Shown here: positions 25,848-34,503 of the stretch, piece after piece
How the letters are laid out: each line of letters starts with the position of its first letter
Position numbering within the stretch: the first letter of the stretch is position 1
Origin: Chryseobacterium defluvii
Lineage (GTDB): Bacteria > Bacteroidota > Bacteroidia > Flavobacteriales > Weeksellaceae
Length of the DNA: 64,000 nt
Direction of reading: 5' to 3'
Assembly (NCBI RefSeq): GCF_003634775.1
Contig: NZ_RBXB01000002.1
Coordinates: 620,001 to 684,000, forward strand
Position numbers and translations under genes: made by a program
Notes under the pieces: generated by a model
Seen by the model: the letters and a program-made list of their open reading frames with translations, nothing else
Told to the model about the DNA's origin: nothing
Database searches by the model: none

Positions 25848-25873
25848 GCCGATAATCTACCAAGATTGTCGGC
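25848..25873 (+). terminator. intrinsic terminator of the short unit
   Basis: An 11-bp stem (25848-25858 with 25863-25873, one G-U pair, loop ACCA) is followed by TTTTTAT. Confidence 0.8.
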
Positions 25874-25912
25874 TTTTTATTTTCTGAAAAACCGATATAA
25901 AAAGTAAATATA

Positions 25913-26011
25913 AATGTACCAATTTATCAATGTAACAGTTTACCAATTCAAATTATTGATAGATTTTCAAATTGCTACATTGTTACATTAGTTAGATTGT
26001 TAAATTATTAA
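25913..26011. repeat. purine-cluster inverted repeat, copy 1
   Basis: The left half reads CAATTTATCAATGTAACAG then TTTACCAAT, and the right half ATTGCTACATTGTTACATTA then GTTAGATTG, which is its approximate reverse complement. It directly precedes the purM start. Copies 2 and 3 lie before purN and purH. Confidence 0.7.
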
Positions 26012-26013
26012 GC

Positions 26014-27006
26014 ATGAGCAACACTTACAAATCTGCAGGAGTAGACAAAGAAGAAGGATACAAAACCGTTGACAAGATCAAAAAAGCGGTGGGTGAAACC
26101 CATAATTCCAATGTATTGAACCATTTGGGAAGTTTTGGGGCTTTCTACGAAATAGGAGGGTATAAAAACCCTGTTTTGGTTTCCGGAACAGACGGTGTAG
26201 GAACCAAGCTGAAAGTCGCTTTAGATACTAAAAAGTACGGCTCTATCGGAATAGATTGTTTCGCAATGTGTGCCAATGACATTCTTTGTCACGGTGCAAA
26301 ACCATTATTCTTTTTAGATTACCTGGCTTGCGGAAAACTGGATTCGGAAATCGCTGCGGAAATCGTTCTGGGAATGGTAGAAGCTTGTAAGGATAATAAT
26401 TGTGCATTGATCGGTGGAGAAACCGCAGAAATGCCGGGAATGTACCAGCCGGGAGATTATGATGTGGCAGGATTCTGTGTAGGAATTGTAGAAAAAGACC
26501 AGATCATCGACGGTTCTAAAATTAAAGCAGGTGATAAAATCATCGCATTGCCAAGTTCCGGCTTCCACTCCAACGGTTTTTCATTAGTAAGAAAAGTATT
26601 CCCGAATTTTGAAGAAGAATTTGAAGGAAAACCATTATACGAAACCCTTTTGGTACCTACAAGACTGTACTATAAAGACATTCATAAAGTGATTGGAGAG
26701 GTAAATGTTGCCGGTATTGCTCATATTACAGGGGGAGGTTTATACGAAAACGTTCCAAGAATTATTCCTGAAGGATTGTGTGCTTCTATCGATGCATCAA
26801 AAATCCAGATCCCAAGTGTTATGCTTGAACTGGAAAAAAGAGGCGGCGTAACTCGTGAGGAAATGTTCGGAACCTTTAATATGGGAGTGGGAATGACGAT
26901 CGTAGTAGATGCGGAACATGCAGAAAAAGTATTGCATCTTTTGGATGATGCTTACGAGATCGGAGAAATCACGGAAGGAAGCGAGAAAATAAATTTGTCA
27001 ATATAA
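26014..27006 (+). CDS. purM: phosphoribosylformylglycinamidine cyclo-ligase (AIR synthetase)
   Basis: The 330-residue protein contains the hallmark GTDGVGTKLKVAL near residue 59, MCANDILCHGAKPLFFLDY and GGETAEMPGMY, and the C-terminal glycine-rich FNMGVGM. These are ATP- and substrate-binding motifs of the PurM/PurL superfamily. It closes the imidazole ring of AIR in step five of purine synthesis, in the cytosol. It begins a pur cluster and is separated from the next gene only by an inverted repeat. Confidence 0.96.
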   Translation: MSNTYKSAGVDKEEGYKTVDKIKKAVGETHNSNVLNHLGSFGAFYEIGGYKNPVLVSGTDGVGTKLKVALDTKKYGSIGIDCFAMCANDILCHGAKPLFFLDYLACGKLDSEIAAEIVLGMVEACKDNNCALIGGETAEMPGMYQPGDYDVAGFCVGIVEKDQIIDGSKIKAGDKIIALPSSGFHSNGFSLVRKVFPNFEEEFEGKPLYETLLVPTRLYYKDIHKVIGEVNVAGIAHITGGGLYENVPRIIPEGLCASIDASKIQIPSVMLELEKRGGVTREEMFGTFNMGVGMTIVVDAEHAEKVLHLLDDAYEIGEITEGSEKINLSI

Positions 27007-27080
27007 CAATTTATCAATGTATCAGTGTACCAATACATTCATTGTTACATTGTTAGACTAATACATTGTTACATTAATAA
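27005..27080. repeat. purine-cluster inverted repeat, copy 2
   Basis: AACAATTTATCAATGTATC then AGTGTACCAAT on the left, and ATTGTTACATTGTTAGAC then TAATACATTGTTACATTA on the right. It fills the whole space between purM and purN, overlapping the purM stop codon. Confidence 0.7.
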
Positions 27081-27081
27081 C

Positions 27082-27654
27082 ATGAAAAACATCGTTGTAC
27101 TCGTTTCAGGTTCCGGAACCAATCTTCAAAGGATCATAGATACTATTGACAATGGAGAGATCAGGAATGCCAAAGTAACTCTCGTAGTAGCAGACAGAGA
27201 ATGTTACGGACTTGAAAGAGCAAAAAATCATCATATAGAAAATATACTTATTCCAAGAGGAAAGAATTTCAGCAGTGAATTAAGTAAGGTAATTCCTGAG
27301 AATACAGATTTAATTGTATTGGCAGGATTCTTATCTATCCTGAAACCTGAGCTCTGTGAAGCCTGGAAAGGTAAAATCATTAATATCCATCCTGCCATGC
27401 TACCGAAATTCGGAGGAAAAGGAATGTGGGGGATGAACGTTCATCATGCTGTTATTGAAGCTAAGGAAAAAGAGAGTGGGGCAACGGTTCATTTCGTAAC
27501 ATCAGGAATTGATGAGGGAGAAACCATTCTTCAAAAATGTTTTGAAGTAACGGAAAACGACACTCCTGAAACGTTGGCGGAAAAAGTACACCAGATCGAG
27601 TATGAAATTTTCCCGAAAGCCATTAATAAAGTATTAAATAATGTACCAATCTAA
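27082..27654 (+). CDS. purN: phosphoribosylglycinamide formyltransferase
   Basis: The start at 27082 (MKNIVVLVSGSGTNLQ) gives 190 residues; the longer frame from 27025 is translated repeat sequence. Motifs include SGSGTNLQ, LAGFLSILKPEL and NIHPAMLPKFGG with the catalytic Asn-His and a later Asp in the family pattern. It transfers a formyl group from 10-formyl-tetrahydrofolate to GAR, step three of purine synthesis. Its last residues (NNVPI) are encoded by the beginning of repeat copy 3. Confidence 0.95.
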   Translation: MKNIVVLVSGSGTNLQRIIDTIDNGEIRNAKVTLVVADRECYGLERAKNHHIENILIPRGKNFSSELSKVIPENTDLIVLAGFLSILKPELCEAWKGKIINIHPAMLPKFGGKGMWGMNVHHAVIEAKEKESGATVHFVTSGIDEGETILQKCFEVTENDTPETLAEKVHQIEYEIFPKAINKVLNNVPI

Positions 27655-27720
27655 TAATTTATCAGTTTACCAATTATAGTCATTGTTAGATTGTTATACT
27701 GATACATTGTTACATTAATT
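27641..27720. repeat. purine-cluster inverted repeat, copy 3
   Basis: ATGTACCAATCTAATAATTT then ATCAGTTTACCAAT on the left, ATTGTTAGATTGTTATAC then TGATACATTGTTACATTA on the right. It overlaps the 3' end of purN, so the repeat contributes codons to that gene. Confidence 0.7.
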
Positions 27721-27729
27721 AAAAACACA

Positions 27730-27895
27730 TTAGATTTTGAAAAAAATATTTCGAAAGCATTTTGATAAAATCTAAGTAAAATAAAGTAAATCCGGAGGTG
27801 AAAGACCCGGAATACAGTTTGAAATAGCTGTAAAAAGTAAAAAATCGAAAGTAAAATGAGCAAAAAATCGCAGATGCGCGATTTCAGCTTAAAAA
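27730..27895 (+). promoter_or_regulatory. structured leader of purH
   Basis: This 170-base leader has a 9-bp perfect long-range pairing (TTAGATTTT, 27730-27738, with 27767-27775), a TCCGG...CCGGA hairpin near 27791-27811, a TACAG...CTGTA hairpin, and an AAATCGC...GCGATTT hairpin just before the start. It does not fit a riboswitch consensus that I know. A 27-codon ORF (27855-27938) runs out of frame into purH. Confidence 0.35.
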
Positions 27896-29422
27896 ATGAA
27901 AAAATCTATGAGCAAACGAGTTTTAATCAGTGTTTCTGACAAAAGCGGGTTAATAGAATTCGCGCAGTTTTTGGAAGCCCAGAATTATGAATTAATTTCT
28001 ACGGGAGGTACTTTCAAACATCTGAAAGACGCTGGTTTAAATCCAATTCAGATTGATGAGGTTACCAATTTCCCTGAAATGCTTGATGGCAGAGTGAAGA
28101 CCTTGCACCCGAAAGTTCACGGTGGGCTTTTGGCAGTACGTTCCAACGAAGAGCACATGAAGACAGTTCAGGAGCACGGAATTGGTCTGATAGACATGGT
28201 GATCGTAAATCTTTATCCCTTCTTTGAAAATGTAAACAAAGACATTTCTTTACATGAAAAGGTAGAATTTATCGATATCGGTGGTCCTTCCATGTTACGT
28301 TCAGCGGCTAAAAACTTTGACTCTGTTACCGTGATTACTGATGTGGAAGATTATACAACAGTAAAACTGGAAATGGAACAAAACGGTGATACGTATATTG
28401 AAACGCGTAAGAAATTAGCCGGAAAAGTATTCAATCTTACTTCTGCTTATGATGCAGCTATTTCAAGAATGCTTTTAGATGAAGAATATCCGACGTATTT
28501 AAATGCATCTTATAAGAAAGTTTCCGACCTGAGATACGGTGAAAACCCACATCAGACAGCAGCTTATTATGTTTCTACTTTCGAAAACGGAGCTATGAAG
28601 GATTTCGAACAGTTAGGAGGAAAAGAGCTTTCTTTCAACAACCTTCGCGATATGGACCTTTGCTGGAAAGTAGTAAATGAGTTTAAAGAAGAGATGGCTT
28701 GTTGTGCGGTAAAACACTCTACACCTTGTGGAGTTGCGATCGGAACTTCAGCATTGGAAACCTATCAGAAAACTTTCGAATGTGATCCGGTTTCCATCTT
28801 TGGCGGAATTGTTGCCATGAACTATACAATCGACGCCGCAACAGCTGAAGAATTAAACAAAACGTTCCTTGAAATCGTAATGGCGCCTGACTTTGATGAG
28901 GATGCTCTGGAAGTTTTAAGAAAGAAAAAGAACTTAAGAATTATAAAAATTGTAAATCCTGTTACCGATAAGCAAACGTGGGTGAAGATAGATGGCGGAA
29001 TGCTGGTTCAGGATAATGATACTCACTTCTCTGAAGAGATCAAAGTGGTAACAAACGTACAACCTACGGAAGAGCAGAAAAAAGCATTACTGTTCTCTCA
29101 GAGAGTGGTGAAGTACGTGAAATCAAACGCTATTGTTGTTTCCAACGGAATCCAGGCTTTCGGAATCGGTGGAGGTCAGGTCAACAGAATCTGGGCTACA
29201 CAACAGGCTATTGAAAGAGCCAAAGAGAAATTCTCAGGGGATTTGGTATTGGCTTCAGATGCTTTCTTCCCGTTCCGTGATGTAGTGGATTTCTGCGCTC
29301 AGGAAGGTATCAAGGCAATTATTCAGCCGGGTGGAAGTGTAAAAGACCAGGACAGCATCGAGGCAGCGAATGAGCATGCTATTCCGATGATGTTTACAGG
29401 GATGAGACACTTTTTACACTAA
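27896..29422 (+). CDS. purH: bifunctional AICAR formyltransferase / IMP cyclohydrolase
   Basis: The 508-residue protein has the N-terminal MGS-like IMP cyclohydrolase domain ([26 protein letters not shown], about 1-145) and the AICAR transformylase domain with [22 protein letters not shown] and SDAFFPFRD. It carries out the last two steps to IMP. An alternative ATG at 27908 would give MSKRVLIS and 504 residues, which also fits the family. A long structured leader precedes it. Confidence 0.96.
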   Translation: MKKSMSKRVLISVSDKSGLIEFAQFLEAQNYELISTGGTFKHLKDAGLNPIQIDEVTNFPEMLDGRVKTLHPKVHGGLLAVRSNEEHMKTVQEHGIGLIDMVIVNLYPFFENVNKDISLHEKVEFIDIGGPSMLRSAAKNFDSVTVITDVEDYTTVKLEMEQNGDTYIETRKKLAGKVFNLTSAYDAAISRMLLDEEYPTYLNASYKKVSDLRYGENPHQTAAYYVSTFENGAMKDFEQLGGKELSFNNLRDMDLCWKVVNEFKEEMACCAVKHSTPCGVAIGTSALETYQKTFECDPVSIFGGIVAMNYTIDAATAEELNKTFLEIVMAPDFDEDALEVLRKKKNLRIIKIVNPVTDKQTWVKIDGGMLVQDNDTHFSEEIKVVTNVQPTEEQKKALLFSQRVVKYVKSNAIVVSNGIQAFGIGGGQVNRIWATQQAIERAKEKFSGDLVLASDAFFPFRDVVDFCAQEGIKAIIQPGGSVKDQDSIEAANEHAIPMMFTGMRHFLH

Positions 29423-29451
29423 TTAAAATAGAATTAAAATTGATTTTGAGA

Positions 29452-29483
29452 TTGTATTTATAGCATTCAAAATTATATATTTG
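29452..29483 (+). promoter_or_regulatory. candidate promoter of purD
   Basis: TTG (29452-29454), 21 bases, TATATTTG (29476-29483). It lies 28 bases before the purD ATG and suggests purD can be transcribed separately from purH. Confidence 0.45.
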
Positions 29484-29511
29484 TAAAATTAGACTAGTTA
29501 ATTAATAAAGT

Positions 29512-30750
29512 ATGAGAATATTAATCATAGGTGAAGGTGGGAGAGAATCTGCTTTGGCAGCAAGACTTCATAAAGACTCCAGAGTTACTAAAATGTTTTT
29601 TGCTAACGGAAACGCGACTACCGATGCAATAGGGAAAAATGTTCATTTATCAGAAATCAAAGAACTTAGAGATTTCGCGATTAAAGAAAAAGTAGATTTA
29701 ACGATCGTAGGTCCTGAAGCTCCATTGGTAGCCGGTTTAAAGGATGAGTTTAAGAAACACGATCTTAAAGTTTTCGGTCCGACTCAGAAAGTAGCAAGTC
29801 TTGAAGGAAGTAAAGCTTTCTCTAAGAAATTTATGCAGACCTATGATATCAAAACAGCAAAAGCTGTGGTATTTGATTCATATCCTGATGCAAAAGCATA
29901 TGTTCAGACCCAGGAATATCCGTTAGTGGTTAAAGCAAGTGGTCTGGCGGGTGGAAAAGGTGTGGTAATCTGCGATACAGTTGAAGAAGCAGAAGCTACC
30001 ATCCACGATTTTATGATCCGTAGAATTTATGGAGATGCAGGAATTCAATTGGTTATCGAAGAATATTTACAAGGTTTTGAGGCTTCTATCATTGCATTCT
30101 CAAACGGTGAAAGATTATTCCCTTGTATTCCTGTAAAAGATTATAAAAAAGCAGGAAACGGTGATAAAGGACCAAACACAGGAGGTATGGGTTCTGTTGC
30201 ACCAAGCCCTGAATTTACACAGGAACATTATACAGACTTCGAGAAAAATATCCTTGAGCCTACTATTGCGGGGCTGAAAGGAGAAGGGTTCAGCTTTAAA
30301 GGAATCATTTTCTTCGGATTAATGGTAACGAAAAAAGGAACTTACCTTCTGGAATACAACATGAGATTCGGAGACCCTGAAACTCAGGTTCTAATGGCTC
30401 TTATGGAAAACAACCTTTTGGATGTGATCAACGACTGTATGAACGGAAAAGACATCGAGCTTAAATTCAAAAATGAAAAAGCGGTGTGTCTGGTCATGTG
30501 TTCAGGAGGGTATCCGAGAAACATCGAGACAGGCTTTGAAATCGTAGGAGAAAACAAAGTGAAACACAGCCAGTTATTATATGCAGGAGCTGTGAAAAAA
30601 GGAGATAAGGTAGTTTCTAACGGTGGAAGAGTATTAAATCTGGTAGCTACAGGGGCTACTTACGATGAAGCCCGTAAGAAAGTTTATGAAGATGCCATCC
30701 CGGTTCACTTCGACTACAGTTTTTACAGAGAAGACATCGGAAAATTCTGA
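29512..30750 (+). CDS. purD: phosphoribosylamine-glycine ligase (GAR synthetase)
   Basis: The 412-residue protein starts with the GARS N-terminal motif LIIGEGGRESALAARL. It has the ATP-grasp core (PLVVKASGLAGGKGVVI, about 142-158) and the metal-binding YNMRFGDPETQVLM. It joins glycine to phosphoribosylamine, step two of purine synthesis. It follows purH after 89 bases with its own candidate promoter and ends in a strong terminator. Confidence 0.96.
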   Translation: MRILIIGEGGRESALAARLHKDSRVTKMFFANGNATTDAIGKNVHLSEIKELRDFAIKEKVDLTIVGPEAPLVAGLKDEFKKHDLKVFGPTQKVASLEGSKAFSKKFMQTYDIKTAKAVVFDSYPDAKAYVQTQEYPLVVKASGLAGGKGVVICDTVEEAEATIHDFMIRRIYGDAGIQLVIEEYLQGFEASIIAFSNGERLFPCIPVKDYKKAGNGDKGPNTGGMGSVAPSPEFTQEHYTDFEKNILEPTIAGLKGEGFSFKGIIFFGLMVTKKGTYLLEYNMRFGDPETQVLMALMENNLLDVINDCMNGKDIELKFKNEKAVCLVMCSGGYPRNIETGFEIVGENKVKHSQLLYAGAVKKGDKVVSNGGRVLNLVATGATYDEARKKVYEDAIPVHFDYSFYREDIGKF

Positions 30751-30760
30751 TAAAAACCAT

Positions 30761-30795
30761 AAAAAAAGATTTGGAGTGCTTCCAAGTCTTTTTTT
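30761..30795 (+). terminator. intrinsic terminator after purD
   Basis: A 15-bp stem with one G-U pair (30761-30775 with 30781-30795) and a T tract. Transcription of guaA is therefore probably separate. Confidence 0.85.
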
Positions 30796-30861
30796 GTAAA
30801 ACTAATGGCATTGATTTTCAGAGGAAAGTCAATTCAAAAAGAACAATTTGAGTTTATATAA

Positions 30862-30894
30862 ACTCATCACTTATAATTTATAACTCATCACTTA
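30862..30894. repeat. operon-spacer repeat before guaA
   Basis: ACTCATCACTTATAA then TTTATAACTCATCACTTA, an internal direct repeat, ends two bases before the guaA ATG. A copy with 31 of 33 identical bases lies between the two RHS genes at 44052-44084. Confidence 0.65.
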
Positions 30895-30896
30895 CA

Positions 30897-32426
30897 ATGG
30901 ACAACGGTATTATCATATTAGATTTCGGATCTCAATACAATCAGCTTATCGGAAGAAGAATCCGTGAGATGGGAGTTTATTCTGAAATTTTGCCTTTCAA
31001 TACACCTATACAAACACTATTAGAAAAACAACCGAGAGGAATTATCCTTTCCGGAGGACCAAGTTCTGTGAATGCAGAAAATGCTCACCTGGTTGAGAAA
31101 GAATTATATGAGCAGGGAATTCCTGTATTGGGAATCTGCTACGGAATGCAATTAACGGCACACCTTTTAGGCGGAAAAGTACACAAAGGGGTAAAAGGAG
31201 AGTATGGAAAAGCTCATCTGGAAATTGTAAAAGAAAATGCTTTATTGCAGGGAGTTTCTCAAAATTCTATCGTTTGGATGAGCCATTTCGATGAAGTAGG
31301 AATGTTGCCTCCCGGTTTTGAGCTTAATGCCACTTCAGGAGTTATTGCTTCCATTTCTAATGCTGAGAAAAACATTTACTGCGTTCAGTTCCACCCTGAA
31401 GTTTCCCACACGGAAGAAGGAGGCAAAATGCTTGAAAATTTCGTATTCGGAATCTGTAACGCTGAGAAAAACTGGAAATTAACCAATTATATCGAAAAAA
31501 CGGTTGCTGAGATCCGTGAAAAAGTAGGAGACAATAAAGTGATCCTTGGACTTTCAGGCGGTGTAGACTCTTCTGTAGCGGCTGTTTTGATCCATAAAGC
31601 TATCGGAGATCAGTTAACCTGTATTTTCGTTGATACCGGTTTATTGAGAAAGAATGAAGGCCAGAAAGTAATGGATAACTACGGTGAGCACTTCCATATG
31701 AATATCAAAATGGTGGATGCTTCTCACAGGTTCCTATCCAAGCTTGAAGGTATTGATGATCCTGAGCAGAAAAGAAAAATCATCGGAAATGAATTTATTC
31801 ATGTCTTTGATGAAGAATCTCATAAAATTGAAGGAGCTAAATTCTTGGCACAGGGAACCATTTATCCTGATGTTATCGAAAGCCAGTCCGTGAACGGACC
31901 TTCAGCAGTAATTAAATCACACCATAATGTGGGCGGGCTTCCGGAAGATATGGAATTCGAATTATTAGAGCCGTTAAGAGAGCTTTTCAAGGATGAAGTA
32001 AGAAAAGTAGGCGAGGAGCTTGGAATTCCACATCATTTGGTACACAGACACCCTTTCCCGGGACCAGGTTTAGGAATCAGGGTACTGGGAGCTGTAGATG
32101 CTGAAAAAGTAAAAATCCTTCAGGAAGCGGATGATATTTTCATTGAAGAATTATATAAAAATGATCTGTATGAAAAGGTTTCCCAGGCTTTCGTGGTATT
32201 ACTCCCAGTAAAATCTGTAGGGGTAATGGGAGATGAGAGAACTTATGAATATACTGCGGTAGTTCGTTCCGCTAATACGATTGATTTCATGACGGCAACA
32301 TGGAGCAAATTACCTTATGAGTTCCTTGAAACGGTTTCCAACAGAATCATCAATGAGGTAAGAGGAATCAACAGAGTGGCATATGATATTTCAAGTAAAC
32401 CACCTGCAACGATAGAATGGGAGTAA
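30897..32426 (+). CDS. guaA: GMP synthase (glutamine-hydrolysing)
   Basis: The 509-residue protein has the class I glutamine amidotransferase domain (nucleophile Cys in GICYGMQ, about residue 82; FHPEVSHTEEG with catalytic His and Glu) and the ATP pyrophosphatase domain with the PP-loop GLSGGVDSSVAA, ending in the dimerisation domain and KPPATIEWE. It converts XMP to GMP. It follows the pur genes as the guanine branch. Confidence 0.97.
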   Translation: MDNGIIILDFGSQYNQLIGRRIREMGVYSEILPFNTPIQTLLEKQPRGIILSGGPSSVNAENAHLVEKELYEQGIPVLGICYGMQLTAHLLGGKVHKGVKGEYGKAHLEIVKENALLQGVSQNSIVWMSHFDEVGMLPPGFELNATSGVIASISNAEKNIYCVQFHPEVSHTEEGGKMLENFVFGICNAEKNWKLTNYIEKTVAEIREKVGDNKVILGLSGGVDSSVAAVLIHKAIGDQLTCIFVDTGLLRKNEGQKVMDNYGEHFHMNIKMVDASHRFLSKLEGIDDPEQKRKIIGNEFIHVFDEESHKIEGAKFLAQGTIYPDVIESQSVNGPSAVIKSHHNVGGLPEDMEFELLEPLRELFKDEVRKVGEELGIPHHLVHRHPFPGPGLGIRVLGAVDAEKVKILQEADDIFIEELYKNDLYEKVSQAFVVLLPVKSVGVMGDERTYEYTAVVRSANTIDFMTATWSKLPYEFLETVSNRIINEVRGINRVAYDISSKPPATIEWE

Positions 32427-32557
32427 CCCCCATAAAAATATCTTCAAAAAATAACATTTTTATGACTTTACTCATAAGATGTTACCTTTTAAGAGGGTAA
32501 CTTTGTAAAGGAATTAAATAATTTCAAATAATTTTTTTTTCATCATTTGTGTTTTTG

Positions 32558-32573
32558 CCTCCCGTAAGGGAGG
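32558..32573 (+). terminator. intrinsic terminator after guaA
   Basis: CCTCCC-GTAA-GGGAGG followed by seven T. It marks the border between the housekeeping purine region and the accessory RHS array. Confidence 0.85.
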
Positions 32574-32589
32574 TTTTTTTATGGAAATT

Positions 32590-32775
32590 CTTTAGAGTAA
32601 GCCTGATAGGGTTATTCATCGCGTAATGGTAAGATTACTTCCTTATCTTCCCAGATCAGGCATATACATTCCGGTCTCTTGCAGCTCTTGGTCACTGTAT
32701 AATTATGAAGCATCCCGGAAGGGTAGTAGTTGTTATTTTCTACAATTGTCAGTTCGTTTTCTTTTGAAACGTGTT
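32590..32775 (-). pseudogene. decayed RHS 3'-end stub
   Basis: Read on the minus strand, the segment encodes VENNNYYPSGMLHNYTVT, then, in other frames, ELQETGMY, MPDLGR and YHYAMNNP. All of these occur in the same order in the RHS core of the large RHS gene at 39900-43991, but here they are joined by small deletions and frameshifts. It is the oldest-looking remnant and marks the left end of the array. The stretch 32776-32852 shows nothing further. Confidence 0.75.
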
Positions 32776-32852
32776 TAAATTAAAATTTGGATATGTATTT
32801 ACACCCTAATTTTAATAAATATGTTTGAAAAAATTAACTTTATTATAATTAG

Positions 32853-33158
32853 CTACATAAAATTTACGATTCCATATACTTTATTAAAATGAATATCAGT
32901 ATATAATATTATATCAAAATTAGAATCATTAATAGATGTAGATTTAATTTCTTTATCAGAACTAGCCCTAAACGAATCTAAAGTTTCTTTAAGACCTTTG
33001 ATAGGTTTATTTATTTCTAATGAAATTTCATAACGTGTTTCAAATACGTCTAAAAAATATTCTCTATCCATTATGAAGGAATCAATTTTTGTTGAATCAA
33101 GAATTATAATGTCTTTATCAATTTTTTGTAAAATTTCTTGTAATACTGTTTTTTCCAT
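32853..33158 (-). CDS. small acidic protein, candidate orphan immunity protein
   Basis: The 101-residue protein has no signal peptide or membrane segment and no motif I recognise. It follows a stub of RHS coding sequence by 37 bases, exactly the place that immunity genes occupy in the other cassettes. The immunity role is inferred from position only. It is AT-rich, like its neighbours in the array and unlike guaA. Confidence 0.55.
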   Translation of the reverse strand: MEKTVLQEILQKIDKDIIILDSTKIDSFIMDREYFLDVFETRYEISLEINKPIKGLKETLDSFRASSDKEIKSTSINDSNFDIILYTDIHFNKVYGIVNFM

Positions 33159-33195
33159 TATTTTATTTTTTTGGATTGGGGGCGATAGCTTTCCA

Positions 33196-33276
33196 CTATC
33201 GCTCTATCTTCTCAAATCCGGCATATACATTCGCTCCGAAGTCATACATTCCGCTTTCCTGGAGCTGTATACTTGG
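33196..33276 (-). pseudogene. RHS core stub of a different RHS lineage
   Basis: On the minus strand this reads QLQESGMYDFGANVYAGF and ends in a stop codon. ESGMYDFGA is the usual RHS core wording, whereas the large RHS gene here has ETGMYAMDW, so the fragment came from another RHS gene. A 7-bp inverted repeat (GCGATAG, 33182-33188 with 33196-33202) lies at its end. Confidence 0.7.
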
Positions 33277-33343
33277 TAAAAGAAATATTTTTTGATTTGT
33301 TCTTTCCTTCTATTAAACCAATTTAAGAATAAAAAGGAGCTTA

Positions 33344-33892
33344 TTAATGGTAATTAGTCAAATCGGGTAATTGATAATTATTTTGATAGCTTATTATCAA
33401 ATTATCTCCACCAAGTCCTTTTATACAACTGAAATTTGTATAATCATTACTTAATAATTTTTCATTTCCTTTATCCTGAAATTTAATTTTTTTCTGGAAG
33501 GTAATATAATCAGAAAAAGTAAACCCTTTTGTAGGAATAAAAAAGGTACAACTATAAAAATAATTCCAAATATCAAAAAGAAAATTATAGGTGTTTTCAT
33601 TTATAGTTATTCTGGCGACACTATCAAAACGGGAATCATCTAATTTTCTTAGTACTACGTATTCTCCTTCATCATTAAAAGTCTCAAGAATTTTAATTCT
33701 AAGTCTTTTTAGTTCATTCTCATCAGTTAAATCTTCTTCTCGTCTAAACGAGAAGAAGATTGTATCATTTTTTGAAAATAAAGATTTATATATTTTTTTC
33801 AGACGACTTACATCATCCCATCTGTTTATATCAAAATCTTCAATCAAAAGAAGGCTTATATCTTTATGTAAAATCCTGTTGTTAAACTTCAC
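33344..33892 (-). CDS. candidate immunity protein B of the toxin-tip cassette
   Basis: The 182-residue protein has no signal peptide and no recognised domain. It is rich in Asp, Asn, Phe and Tyr, as many immunity proteins are. Its ATG overlaps the stop of the preceding gene by four bases (ATGA type), so the two are translationally coupled. Together they follow a headless toxin tip. A role in immunity is inferred from this position. Confidence 0.6.
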   Translation of the reverse strand: MKFNNRILHKDISLLLIEDFDINRWDDVSRLKKIYKSLFSKNDTIFFSFRREEDLTDENELKRLRIKILETFNDEGEYVVLRKLDDSRFDSVARITINENTYNFLFDIWNYFYSCTFFIPTKGFTFSDYITFQKKIKFQDKGNEKLLSNDYTNFSCIKGLGGDNLIISYQNNYQLPDLTNYH

Positions 33893-34497
33893 TTATTTTT
33901 AGTAATTTTAATGTCCCAGTTAAAGCCTATTGAGTTTAATAATTTTTTATACCACGGTCGAGATATTTCTTCATTCAAAGCTAATGGTGATCGTATAGTT
34001 TTCCATGGGAAATCCATGTCCAGACTTTTACGTAACCAGAGTACATCAAGTTGTGATTCCCTTGAAGCTGTAAACAAATATGGTAAATCTGTTAAAGGTG
34101 TATCACCTAATGGCAATTTTTCAGCGTATTTGATTAAGGCTTCTTCTTGATTAATATCTTTTATAAAAATCAATGTTGGATACTCATAATAGTAAAACAT
34201 TCTATTTATTAATGTTCTATCCATTATTAATATATTTGATTTTAACTTGCATAAAATAATTCTATTGTCATTTCCTATATTAACTAATATTTTCTCTGAA
34301 ATGAAATTAATAGTATTCATAAGATTGTCATTTTCTATCCATCGTTTAAACCCTAGAAAGTACACATGAGAGGTTTGGGTTAAAAAATATTCAAAAATAT
34401 CATTCCATTTCGCTTGGCTTATCTCAAGATCATTGTTCATATCTTTAATACTAATCAACTCATTATTATACTTGAATAGATCTAAACTATTATCCAT
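33889..34497 (-). CDS. candidate immunity protein A of the toxin-tip cassette
   Basis: The 202-residue cytosolic protein starts 6 bases after the stop of the toxin-tip frame at 34504-34924. No known family was recognised. It contains a hydrophobic patch (MFYYYEYPTLIFIKDI) but no clear membrane segment. Its position right behind a tip and in front of a coupled second gene suggests immunity. The function is not shown by sequence. Confidence 0.6.
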   Translation of the reverse strand: MDNSLDLFKYNNELISIKDMNNDLEISQAKWNDIFEYFLTQTSHVYFLGFKRWIENDNLMNTINFISEKILVNIGNDNRIILCKLKSNILIMDRTLINRMFYYYEYPTLIFIKDINQEEALIKYAEKLPLGDTPLTDLPYLFTASRESQLDVLWLRKSLDMDFPWKTIRSPLALNEEISRPWYKKLLNSIGFNWDIKITKNK

Positions 34498-34503
34498 AAA
34501 AAT

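Noticed and set aside
27730..27895. Known purine, ZTP or SAM riboswitch before purH
   Set aside because: None of the conserved core motifs I know for these classes could be found; left as an unnamed structured leader.
27855..27938. 27-codon ORF overlapping the purH start as a leader peptide gene
   Set aside because: No distinct promoter or ribosome-binding signal, no amino-acid run, and it overlaps purH out of frame; kept only as a remark in the leader entry.
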